Part shown: positions 35,832-47,000 of the stretch, one piece after another
Layout: each line of letters begins with the position of its first letter
Numbering within the stretch: position 1 is the stretch's first letter
NCBI GenBank assembly: GCA_965153455.1
Contig: OZ234499.1
Coordinates: 2,343,731-2,407,730 of the forward strand
DNA length: 64,000 nt
DNA from: Sphagnum compactum
Taxonomy: Eukaryota > Bryophyta > Sphagnopsida > Sphagnales
Direction: 5' to 3'
Program-made: the position numbers and the translations under genes
Notes under the pieces: generated by a model
Told to the model about the DNA's origin: nothing
The model's input: only the letters and a program-made list of their open reading frames with translations
Databases searched by the model: none

Positions 35832-36860
35832 GGTGTTGACAGCAGGCAGTAGATGGTGCTGCAAAATGAATTTAGTCCTCAATCTCAAGTGCAGTAAAGG
35901 GCTCCAGTTGCACATTTTGAGGAAACCAGTGTTCAAATCTTCCTCACATCTTTACCATCACAAACCATTGCACAATTCCATCATACATGTGACCTACAAT
36001 TGGACACCTAAAGGTCTCCAGAACCAGATCATCTGAATAGATCACTAGGCTGATATAGTTTCTCTTTATCCAAGAGAAATCTGCTTTGAAGCTGAGGTTC
36101 TTCACAGAGAAAAAGAACAGTTGCTATGTCCAAATGCTGAGCTTGAGGATGCAGAAGAAAGTGAAAGGAAAGAGTCTATTATCATACTCTCAAAACCCTC
36201 ACAACCTGCCAATTCAACAAAAGAAGGTTTCACCTCAATGAGTTCTTTGCACTTCATCTCCCTCTCTCCTGCTACCACTGCTATCCTCTCCCATCTCTTC
36301 ACAAAAAAACCCTTGACTATCAGCTCTCTTCTTCCAGCTACCCATAGACAACGCCATCTTCACAGGGACGAAAAGATCCAATTACATTTCACTGAAATTG
36401 CGACTCAGTTCTTCCAGCAATTTGTTCAACCTCTAGCATCTTGACACAGAATCGAAACATTCTCCAGACAAAGCTCCAATTTCAGGAAAATTCCACTGTA
36501 CACGCGAAGTACTATAAAGGAAGCACAATATTACCTTACAAGTTTCTCAGTCAAGATTGACTCCCCTCAAGAAATTCTTCTTCGTCCTCGTCCTCGTCTT
36601 CTTCTTCTTCTTCTTCTTCTTCTTCTTCGTTTTCTCCTTGTTGCTAATAATTGTGCAACTTCTCACTTAAGGTACCTGCAGGTTTCTTCCGCTCTCTTCT
36701 CCAATTTTCCAGAGTTCTCTCCCTCGCGCTCAACAGCTTCTCCCTCGTCTCTCTCCACTGGGCGCGCAACCAAGAACAGCAAAAGGGTCACCCGGTATTT
36801 CACAGGGCCACGATCAGGTCAAAAATGGGAGTTTCTAGGCCCGACAGTCAATTGCGTTTG
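35832..36860 (-). promoter_or_regulatory. 5' leader and promoter of the glycosylase gene
   Basis: Upstream of the minus-strand start there is a probable leader intron acceptor, then sequence of moderate GC. It includes a 66-codon frame at 36102-36302, which I regard as an upstream ORF without a known domain. A TTC repeat (GAA on the gene strand) lies at 36597-36629, with GC-rich sequence at 36700-36860. The gene and the telo-box unit at 37.2 kb are transcribed away from each other, so this may be a shared promoter zone. Confidence 0.4.
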
Positions 36861-37220
36861 TAAAACCCCGGGTTGTCCTATTGACCCGATGGTCCAGTGG
36901 TAGAGGGTATTTGGAAGCGCCTGCTTTAGTGTTTTTTTTATAAAACAAATTATATCGAAAATTCAACAAACTGGTCTATAGCCAAATGTGGCTAAATATC
37001 CTTGTGGACGATTGCCAATGTGGCAACATAACAACATTGAAGAAAAAGAAAAAAAGAAGCACTGATTTCCAACTGAGCCCAATTTTTTTTAAAAAATTAA
37101 ATTATTAGCTCTAAATTAAAATTATTAAAATTAAATCATTAGCTTTAAGAGGCCTTACTCAAGAAGGTGACCGCACCGGTCGGTCTAAGTGCGGGTTGAG
37201 TCTGGCCGGGAAGTGAGGGG
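36861..37220. other. Intergenic spacer with a Pol III box A-like motif and a dispersed palindromic phrase
   Basis: TGGTCCAGTGG at about 36889-36899 fits the tRNA/SINE box A consensus and is followed by GTAGAGG. No cloverleaf can be completed. A T-run follows at 36932. TAGCCAAATGTGGCTAAATA at 36979 with CTTGTGGACGATTGCCA resembles 25105-25143. A box B-like GGGTTGAGTC lies near 37192. It could be an interrupted SINE remnant. Confidence 0.3.
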
Positions 37221-38450
37221 GAGATAAACCCTAAAACCCTAAACAGCAGTCACTTTTACGAAAGGCTTCTTCGACACGCTGCTTGCTACAAGTAAATTTA
37301 GATAAGAAGTTTGGCCAAGCCGTTCTTCGGAGACGAAAAACGTGAAAGTCCGCGGGAAGGATCAAAATAGTCTTGCAAGAAGGTTTTACGTAGTTGCTGC
37401 ATACAGCTTGTTGTCCCGCAAGACACAGGAGCGGAACCCTAAAATGTGCCAAGCCCTAAAAACCCAAAACCCTAGCGCCGCACCTTTGTGATCTCCTGTC
37501 TGCAACGAGTCTTATTTAAATAGTGCTACACATTGCATCGAATTCGAAGTGTGTAGGTTGTAGTATACTTGTTTGGGTTTGAAGTTTTTATTTTGTTGCT
37601 TGGTTCTGGTCTGATGGTATTTGCTTTTGGTTTTGTTAGATCGAAGTTTGTTGTTATGACGGGGGTTGGCATCCTTGGCTGGGTGTCGCCTTCACAAGTT
37701 GGAGCAGCGTTTCATGATGTAGAATCCGCAGTGAACGTCAGAGAGTGATTGCTGTCTGTGATGGCGCTCTTCTCTACTTCGGTGGAGAAGAGAGAGCTTC
37801 CAGGCAGCGGGGTCGCATATTCCATTGCCCTGGGGAGCGGCGTCGCTGCTTTTACTCTTTGGGATAGACCATGCTACCCACATTTTTTTTCCCTCCCAAG
37901 ATAATACTGGGCTGGGTGGCAGGTCATTGCCTCTGAAGATTTTGATCTGCTTTCTTTTGCATCCAGTATTGCATACTTGAATTTGATTTGGGAGTATCGG
38001 AATATCTTCAGCTGTGTTCCGTTGATTGTTGAAACTTCTGTAGGCTTCTCGTTCGATTCTTCTCTCATATTGAAGCTTCAGGCACCATGTTCAATATCAG
38101 GTTCACCCGTATGATGTATAGCTTCCTTGGTATTTCCTTGTTGAGCTGCCTTGCTTCAGTTTAGGGATTGTAAGATTGGAGATCTACAGAAGTCTAGCAG
38201 ACGAAGGTCGGTCACGAAGGTCGACATGATCGAAGTCATCATGAGGCGTCTAGGGCTAGTGAGACGTCTGGTCTGTAATTTGTAAGGGAATTGTCGATGC
38301 CCTTGGCGTCGGAATGAAACATTCTGTCCAAATGCATGTGGTTTGAGGATTTCTGTACACAGTTTTCTGTATGCCACCAGATGTTGTGGGTATTCTCCGA
38401 TCCTTTAAGTAACTGATCCCGCCTTCCAAATACCTTCACAGCCCTGATTC
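37221..38450 (+). ncRNA. Candidate non-coding transcription unit with telo-box promoter elements and stable hairpins
   Basis: Two overlapping telo-boxes, AAACCCTAA, lie at 37226-37234 and 37234-37242, with another AAAACCCTAG near 37467. In plants this motif marks promoters of translation and ribosome-related genes, close to the transcription start. The following 1.2 kb has balanced composition but no conserved frame on either strand. It contains a hairpin with an 11-bp stem closed by a cUUCGg tetraloop (37767-37792), and hairpins CATGAT/ATCATG (38225-38243) and AGGCGTCT/AGACGTCT (38244-38269). It might be a snoRNA host or another structured RNA. I found no clear C/D or H/ACA boxes. Confidence 0.35.
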
Positions 38451-40850
38451 CTGGAAATAGCTGCTTAGAATAGTTTTTGGAAAAGGAAAAAATTGTAAAT
38501 TCAAGTCCTTCACAATTTTTTGGATTATGGCCCTATACATTCTGTTCATCTTCATTATTCGTCTATGTGCCCGAATGTTGGATTAAATGCACAACAAAAT
38601 AACGGATTTCCCAAATTGATTTGTGAAGGTAAAACTGGCCCATGCGAAATGTTGATCATCTAATCATGAAATAAACTGGCCCATGCGAAATGTTGATCAT
38701 CTAATCAAGTACATAATTATAGTTTATTGAAAAAGTATCTACCCTAAACCCTATTTCAAACAAAATTTTTGTGTCCATATCCCAACGACTAAGTATGATC
38801 TGGTTTATGAATACTTTTATTCACTTGTATCACTAGGTAAACTTGCCTACCACCGATCGCCTCCTTTGACGGAGCATTTGTCAGACTTATCTCAATTCTT
38901 TTCCATTGTGAGCACTTTACAATGTCATATAGGAGCGCCTTGCCATGCTCTACAAATTAACATTGAAATGCAAGAACTAGTTATAAAAGACCAGTAAAGA
39001 AAATATGTTTTTCATTCATTTGAATTTTAGAACTCGTTCTTTTCGCCATTCTTCATACGTGTACGTTCAAATCTAATGCCTTTCTTATTTCTCATAACTT
39101 TAAACTTTTAAAGTGCTGTAGAACGCGCATCTGATGTTCTACAAATTATCTTTAAACTTTAATAGCAATAGAGCAACATGTTTTTGTTCGAGAACTGGCC
39201 TTTGTAATGTTTGGTGATTTGTGATATGTTTGAGAACTGATCTATGTCGTTTTTGTTCAAGAAATGGCCTTTGTAATGTTTGGTGATTTGCGATATGTTT
39301 GAGAACTGAGCTATGTCATGTTTGGTGGTTTGATGTTTTTCAATTCTTGCTCCCTCTGTTTTGCGGAGCCATAACTTTCTCAATTTTATTTTATTTTTAC
39401 GATTTTCAATGCATCTAGGAGGTGTTCAAGTTTTTTTTTGAACATGCTATTGGATCTGGCCTGCCCTGAATGCCTAAATGTTTGATGTGCCCTGAATGCT
39501 TAAATGTTTGATTGCTAGCTTATTTATCTATACACAAATTGCTCTAATAATCTAAAATTTCACAATTAACAATTAAGTAAAGCATGTTTGAATGTAAGTT
39601 CAAATAAAAATTTCACGCTTATGGATGCCACCTAGAATGCAAAGATGATTTCATCCATAAAATGTAATTTTCATCCTTACTGTAAATGTTGCTACACTGA
39701 AGATATGATTACTACCCCATAAAGACCTTCAATTTTTTAGTGTTATTTGACGGCATATGTTTTACTCAGCTATTTGGGCAGTGCTTAAAAAATTTGGAGT
39801 GCCACTCTTTGACAAGTGTTCCATTTTGCAGCTATTTGGGCAGTGCTTAAAAAATTTGGAGTGCCACTCTTTGGCAAGTGTTCCATTTTGCAAAATGCAA
39901 CGTTTCTTTTGTTTTCTTCTTATGATACTTCACAAATATCAAAAGAAGAAAAAACAAAAAGAATTCTTTATGTTCAGTAAAGCCCTTTGCCTCAAGCTTT
40001 ATACTCACATAAGTGACAAACTATAAAAGAAGAGTTTATCCTTTTGACCCTTTTGGGATTGGAGGTACTCATTGCAAGAGAGAGAGGGTACACTTTGGGT
40101 TCTCCTGGGTGTTCAAGTGGTCTATTTGTTGGTGTGTCTTTCTTGTTGTTCAAGTGGGGTTTCTTGGGGAGAGGGGTGTTGACTCTTGACCAATTTTGTT
40201 TGCTCTATAGCTTTCAGGGTCTTAGCATTGGGATGCATTGAAAGAAATGAGCCAAAGTTTAGGGTCCTTATATTGTAGGGTAATGTGAAGTTCACTAGAG
40301 TAGATAGGTCGGTCACCAAACATTTAGTAGCTTAAAGAGTTAGGGTTCAATGATCATTCATTTGAAAGTCTTGCCATTCAAAAACTTTTGGTAGGGCACT
40401 AGTCTAGGCACCAAATCTTTTGTAGACACCAAATTGAGTAAAAGATGCAAAAGCTGAGACCTCCACAAGTGTTTATATAGAACACACTTCAACCTTGTAA
40501 CATTGCAATAAATGTCTCACTCTACACCCAATACATGTACACCTCAAATGGTCAAAAAAATTCCAACTTTTTTTGGAAATTTGGCAAAATTTTGCATTAG
40601 AAAAAACCCTGTCTTCACCATGCTAACCACCATGTGTTTCTAATTTAGTGCATTGAATATTTATCATCCTTTAACATCCATAATATTTGGTGCAACTAAT
40701 ATTTATCGTCCTTTAACATCCATAATATGTAGTGCATTGGAATATTTATCATCCTTTAACATCCATAATATTTAGTGCATTGAAGATTTATCATCCTAAT
40801 GGATGTCATTTAAGGGGCAGAGCCATTATGCGACGGGCCGCTTGTGAGAT
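38451..40850. repeat. AT-rich gap with several recent short tandem duplications
   Basis: Duplications seen: a 35-bp unit at 38632-38666 and 38673-38707 (identical, period 41); a ~78-bp unit at about 39180-39325 (phrase GGCCTTTGTAATGTTTGGTG); a 62-bp unit at 39767 and 39829 (nearly identical); and 3-4 copies of a ~50-bp unit at 40648-40800 (phrase CATCCATAATAT). No supportable gene. Confidence 0.85.
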
Positions 40851-42858
40851 TAGATTGACACTTGGAATGATGGATGGCTCCAATTTGGGACCTCGTGAAT
40901 GAAGGTACAGCCAACTGGCGTGTCCAGTCAGCTCATCTGCCACGCCATCACTGCGCAGTCATAGGATCGTCTTCCTCCTCTCGCCCTCTTCGGCTTTGCC
41001 ATCGCTTCCAAGTCGAGTCTGTTTTCCCGACGATTCGCTGTTGACCTTCGATAGTTTTTGTTCTTCGCGATTCGAGGAGCTCCGGTGCAGCAGCAGCAGC
41101 AGCAAGGCGGAAAGAAAATTTTCTCAGTGAGAGGCGGAATTTTTTCTTCCAATTTTTCTGTTTCTCTGGTGAGTTGTTCGGTGTTCTTTCTTATGAAGGG
41201 CTTCTTCCTTCCATTGCTCCTCTCATAGGTTACTCCGTTCCAATTTGTTTCTGTCTCGTTCTTCCAAACTCCTTTTAGCTTTCTGTCTTTTTGTGTTCTC
41301 ATCTCTGGGAGCTAAATCTTTCCCGCGGAGTGACTACGGGAAACTTGTATAAACTACGGGGTTTCCGAATTTAGTGTTGTAGACTGTCCCTCTTTCTTTC
41401 CATTTTACCTTTCGCGACCACAATGGAAGCGTTTTGTGTTTATGAGGGACCTTCGAGATCAGTTTTCGAGGTAGGACAGCTTTTTTCTCTCTCTTTATTT
41501 TATTTTTCTTTTGCTGACGGATCCTTTGCCATGCCCGATCTATCACGAGCTTGCTGTTCGGATCCTGTGCTGTCTTTGCTTGAGCACAGAATCCTGATTC
41601 TGCTTTTTTCTTCGCTCTGTCTTCTCAAGACTTTTCCACATTTGGTCGATGTTTTTTTCTTAACCATCCATTATTGCTGGCGCTTTCGTGTCGGCAGTTC
41701 GTAGTTAAGTTCTTTTGATTTTCCTTGTGCCGCTGTCTGTCATCTATTACCGCCAGTGAGTTGCTCTGTGCTTGTACATTTGTCTCCACTGGTGATGTAA
41801 ATCTTGAATCAATGCAAGGAAAGGACAAAGGGACACACCTGCCAGCTTTCTTTTCCAGAGTAGTAGCTCATACTTATCGGTAGCGGGTCCAAGCTCTAAG
41901 CATTTCGAGTTCTCTTTGAACAGGTTGTTCCAGCATTTCCATACGTTGACTAGCAATAACTATGTATACTTTTGGTGGTTGGAGAAATGTTTCAACGGAA
42001 GACACAACAGTACTAGTGTCTGTCTCTGACACACCTTGAAGTCCTTGTCAGTGTCCAATATAGGTTGTTCTGCTTCTTAAATTTTATATTTGATTCCCAA
42101 GTGCAATACACTGGTATAGACCCTATCAGCTGCTGGAGCAATATGCAACAGGTTTATCATACTTGTGCAATAATGGTGTCATTTTCCTACATTTAGATTG
42201 TATGGTCAACAGCAACATCAATACATCAGTTAAGCCACACTGCTAATATTTAAGCAATATTGGATACACCAAGGTACCATTTAAGCTACATTAGTATAAC
42301 AGCCAGGGTCTGTACCTGCAGAAGTCATGACCCCAGTGGTTTGCCTGCTATATTGTGAGAGTTTGATGCTGATTACATCAGCAGTGCCTCAAGTATAGGC
42401 TTTGCTTCAAGTATAGGCTTAACCCTTAAACGTCAGGATAGTGCAAATTTACACTGAAAAGCAGCCCATATCGGGCCTGTCTGACATTTAGGGGTTAACT
42501 TGCAATTTGGTCTGTCTACATCTGTTTGGTAATAAACCAATGTAAATTGGTCCTATTGGATTGTGGATATAAGTAGCCACTTGCAACTGGAGCAGATTGT
42601 AGGAACCCTCACCTTGAAGCTTGTTTAACTAAGTTCCGGAATGCATCCCTTTTGTATAAAAGATTGATGTTAACTACAGGGAATGTTTTGAATGTTTGAA
42701 GTGTCATATCTGTCGGGAAAGGTTTTGAAACAGATTTTACCTGCTTGAAATCAGGATTCTGTCACACTCACTTGCTTTTTCCATGTTTTGCTGCTTTGTG
42801 TAGCTGTTTGGAGCAGTAACCATTATCTAAGTTAGAAGATCTGTTTCTGTCACGAGCA
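40851..42858 (+). promoter_or_regulatory. Promoter, leader exon and leader intron of the transaldolase gene
   Basis: GC-rich, CpG-containing sequence begins near 40,920 with a CAG run at 41086-41104, fitting a transcription start and non-coding first exon. A donor-like GAG|GTAGG at 41470 and acceptor-like sequences before 42,840 suggest a leader intron of about 1.3 kb. A frame starting at ATG 41423 ends at that donor, and it would not join in frame to the transaldolase ATG through the acceptor I examined. A hairpin-rich element lies at 42419-42498. Confidence 0.45.
42419..42498. repeat. Nested inverted-repeat element in the transaldolase leader
   Basis: The outer arms TTAACCCTTAAACGTCAG (42419-42436) and CTGACATTTAGGGGTTAA (42481-42498) pair with two wobble-type mismatches. 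Inside are two small hairpins: GTG-CAAATTTA-CAC and GCCC-ATATC-GGGC. It also sits next to a direct repeat of TCAAGTATAGGCTT. The fold resembles a three-way junction. Confidence 0.7.
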
Positions 42859-45800
42859 ATGGCCTCTATTCAGACCTGGTGTCAATCTCCAAGCATTGGT
42901 GGAATGTTCGCAACAAACATGGACAATCCGACCAGAGCAATGCCATTTGTGTTTGGAGATTATATGGGGTTGAGGATGCTTCCTGAATTGAAGGGATCAG
43001 CAGTGGCCACAAAATTCATGCCCCAGTATCCAGGGGCATCCAGAACTGCAGGGTAAGGTCACAATACACTCTTTGGCTGTATCTGCTAGCAAGGGTTTTT
43101 TGTGTGCCAGTATCTGCAATTCTAGTACTGAGAGATATGAGGGTTGGGGGGCCAAAGTAAGACTGTAGACTGAAGAGGGAGCACCTTCTGAGTGTTGTGA
43201 CAGTATCAGAAACTACTTCAAGATGATGATGTTTTCTGTTAGTGTTGATATTGGGTAATATGGTGTGAGACTAGGTGCAGTTGTGTGCTTCAACCTAGAG
43301 CTGCAGTGAACAAAACACGTCTTCATGACCTGTACGAGCAGGAGAAGCAGAGCCCTTGGTATGATAATCTTCGCCGACCTGTGACTATTTTGGAGCCTCT
43401 GATAAACAGTGGCGTTCGAGGTGTAACAAGCAATCCAACAGTATGTATGTCTGCTGTTACCTGGTGTTTTCCAAACATCACAGATGATGATAACTTTCTC
43501 CTGTTGATGTCCATTGTGCTTGGTGGATTGAGATTCCATTCAGTTCAGTGTTGCTGATGTGCAGAACTTGATGCATATGCTGCCTACTGAATTAAGGTTT
43601 ATGGGCTTTTTCCTCTACAATATGAGTCTATTGTGTATGCTTGTTTTTGGCATACTCCTCCAGCTCTCTGCTACAAATTCAGCTCTCTTCCCCTGTGACA
43701 GGTGCATGCAAGCTTAAGAATTCCAAAATTACCCAAGTTTTTTTTCTGTGATTGCAGATCTTTGAGAAGGCTATTGCAGGTTCAGATGCATATGATGATC
43801 AGTTCCGGTATTGACTACTCCATGACCTTGATTTATTTGAGCACAGATTCATTTTCCACCCATGCCATATTGCATGTTCTTCAATTTCAGATTACTTGCA
43901 TGCTTTAGGTGTTTCACACATGCTGGCAGGGATTTGAAGTTTTCTTACAGATTTGTTCAATTGCAGGCAGCTCATCCGGGAGGGAAAGTCAGTTGAGGAT
44001 GCCTACTGGGCTCTGGTAGTCCAAGACATCCAGGATGCATGTGACCTGTTCCGAGCTCTGTATGATGAGAGTGAAGGAGGAGATGGCTATATTTCTGTTG
44101 AGGTTTCCCCTCTGTTGGCCAATGAAACAGAAAGGACAATTGAATCTGCTAATTATCTTCACAAAACAGTGAATCGGCCAAATGTCCTCATCAAGATTCC
44201 AGCAACAGCAGAGTGCATTCCTTCAATCAAGCAGGTTATTGCATCATCAATCAGTGTGAATGTCACAGTAAGTTGGCTTCTCTTTCTCCAACTTCTAATG
44301 TCCACTTCTGAGACATGCAACCTTTACCTCTTGTGTCCCCATCATTGAATTTAGGATAGCAAACAGCTATCATAACTTTTGGCATTGAGAAAAGAGAAAA
44401 TCAGAGCAGTATGGAATGGAGTTATCCTAAGGAGTAATTTTCTGGCTTATTTTGCAGCTGATTTTCTCTCTACAAAGGTATGAAGCTGTGATTGATGCAT
44501 ACTTGGATGGGCTAGAGGAGGTAAAAGGAGATTTGTCTAAGATATCAAGTGTTGCATCCTTCTTTGTAAGCCGTGTGGATTCATTTGTTGATAAGAAGCT
44601 TGAGGCAATTGGTACAGAGGAAGCACTTGACCTTTGCGGCAAGGTACATACAGTCTCATTCATAATCTACTTCATCCTTGTGTGTCTGATAGGACATGCT
44701 CTGAATCAGGAAGTTGAATTGAGTCTCAATATCCAAGGTGCACAACTGATGCAACAATCTATGTTCTGCCCACAGAGAATGATATTTTTTTTCAGTCTAG
44801 CTTGCTATGTCTGAGGCCATACCTTCTAGAGGTTAAAATGTCATCTGAGCTGTACACGTCATTTGATAAAAGTCACCTACTCTGTATGGAGAATTTCTTA
44901 GGTGACATAGAAAGCTAGCTTAGGGATGTCTCTGGGTAGAACTTGGATGTTGTGGTAGTCAAGAACACTATTAAACATCTGTCCCATGTCATTAGAAAAA
45001 TGTTTGATGCCAAGTTCTGTGGAGCATGACTAAGATCCTCTTCCCCTGGCACCACAAAGGGTACTACCTCCTGTCGGAGGTGGGCTCTATGTTATTTTGA
45101 GAGATCACTCATCTCAAGACTATTTTCAGCCTTGAGTGCTGAGTTGATATTGGATCTGCTGTGTTCACCCTAGCTAGGTGGCACCTGTCCCATGTCATAT
45201 CATAGCACAGTTGAACCAGCCTCCTGTGACTTTATTCTACACCTTGTGTGAGTCTGTACCTCTAGTCCATTAACCAAGGACTTCCAGATTTCATTCTACA
45301 AGGAATTCTACTCACATGAGTTGCAACTGCATCTTTGGGCTTGTCTTCTGAGTTCTTTTTGGGGTTTGTTCTGTCAGGCTGCTGTTGCACAGGCAGCTCT
45401 AGCATTCAAGCTGTACCAGGAGAAATTTTCAGGACCTCGGTGGGAAGCCCTAGTGCAGCGTGGAGCAAGGAAACAGCGAGTACTCTGGGCTTCAACAAGT
45501 GTGAAAAATCCATCTTACTCTGATACACTCTATGTCAATCCCCTTATTGGCCCTGACACTGTAAGCCTTACACTGCTCTTCTATACCAGTATCTGATTGA
45601 TTGTGCAGTTAGGAGGATTGTGAGCATTATGGACTTCTTTTCATACTATTTGGCAAGCCATTTGAATGTTTTTGCTAAAAGAAAGCCCAATAACTCTCAT
45701 TTAGAAATAGAAGAGTTGTCATTTATGTGTTCCTGGAAGGGAGCATGGATATTCGAATACCTCTCCCTCCCTCTTTTGACCTGAATCCAGCTGACATGAG

Positions 45801-46619
45801 TAAATTGGAGATGTTCTGAGACATAACAATGGACTTTAAATCAAGAATTGGATTTGATCACAGAGTTCCCAGTATAACAGAAGCCCGGTGCAATTTAAGG
45901 AATCTAAGCACTGGCACTCCTGCAATATTTGTTAATGTTCTCTTGGATTCAAAGTATAATGAAGAATGGGGAAATTCAGAAAGGTTAAACGAATAAATGT
46001 ATCTCTGCTAATCTCCTGTGTGCCTGAATAACAAACTTTTATAGGTGACTACAATGCCAGATGCTGCCTTGAATGCCTTCATTGATCATGGCAAGGTTGC
46101 AAGAACAATTGATGCTGATTTGAAGAGTGCACAAGACACCTATGACAAGATAGAGAAATTGGGAATTCACTGGTCAGATGTTGGCTCTCTCCTGGAGCTG
46201 GAGGGTGTTGCTTCCTTCAAAAAGAGTTTCAACAATTTGATCAAGAGCCTTACTGTGAAGGCAGATGCACTTGCTCAAAGTAATCAGACCTCTTCTTCAT
46301 GTCTATGTTTGCAAAGACAAATTAAAGTGAGGTTGTTCTTCAGATTCGTTAAAGAAAAAAATCAAGGATTTGTCTAGAAACAACTTTACTTGAACTTGCT
46401 AGTAAGAGGGAATACTTGAACTTGTAGTGCCTATAGCACTCAAGAAGCACTTCAGAGGGCATGAATGTGGGAGGAAACATACTTGGTGATCTGGTGTAGC
46501 TAATTGACCTTGAAGCAAATCACCAGTCAGTAGAGAAGATTGATTTTTGTTTGATGGGGTTGATTTCTGTGACATGGGATCTTCTGAGCTTGTTTGTGTG
46601 TGCAGGTATGGTGCTCTGA
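42859..46619 (+). CDS. TAL: Transaldolase, plastid type, 8 exons, 440 aa
   Basis: Exons: 42859-43052, 43281-43440, 43758-43807, 43967-44267, 44458-44643, 45378-45560, 46045-46279, 46606-46619. All introns are GT-AG and all junctions keep frame. The product interconverts sedoheptulose-7-phosphate plus glyceraldehyde-3-phosphate with erythrose-4-phosphate plus fructose-6-phosphate, in the pentose phosphate pathway. Residues 1 to about 65 are poorly conserved and fit a plastid transit peptide. The mature part has [18 protein letters not shown], the signature GVTSNP (112-117), [10 protein letters not shown], the Schiff-base lysine K211 in LIKIPAT, and [20 protein letters not shown]. Length matches plant plastid enzymes (~438). 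The last exon encodes only the end of AQSMVL. If that 14-nt exon is not used, intron read-through adds a non-conserved tail ending at 46377. Confidence 0.95.
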
Positions 46620-47000
46620 ACAGTGCTATTCTTCTGGAACTTGCAAGGATGGTTTATCAGCCTACAAGGATCAGTTTTACTCACTGAGGAACAAATCTAT
46701 CCATCTCATCTGGGGCCTCTATATACCATGGATTTCACAACTGGTCTATATCATTTAAGGTATGGGAGGCAGGAGCTTCATGAAATTCAATGGACCAGCA
46801 TATATGACACAGTATGCATATGTTGTACAGTAGAACAGCTATTGATGTTGGGCGTGGCCTTTCAAGGTGGACTATGCCTTAAATTGTGCAAAATGACCTG
46901 AAGATTGTGTTCTACTGTGTTCTGTTTGTGTCCCTGGGATGTGATTGGGCAAGACATATCACGTGTGTGGCTTTGAACGCATGCGGTGAGGCAATTAATG
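46620..47000 (+). other. Probable 3' UTR of transaldolase
   Basis: Moderately GC sequence follows the stop, without a conserved frame, before the switch to AT-rich intergenic sequence. The position of polyadenylation is not evident. Confidence 0.4.

Noticed and set aside
35832-35936. In-frame extension of the glycosylase upstream of 35831
   Set aside because: It has no suitable ATG start at its head and contains a strong splice acceptor just before the chosen ATG; it looks like leader intron.
36885-36935. tRNA gene
   Set aside because: Only a D-arm/box A-like piece; no anticodon arm, T-arm or acceptor stem can be paired.
41423-41470. Possible extra first coding exon for transaldolase starting at ATG 41423
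   Set aside because: The frame does not join in phase to the 42859 ATG with the acceptor seen, and the plastid-type N-terminus is already present.
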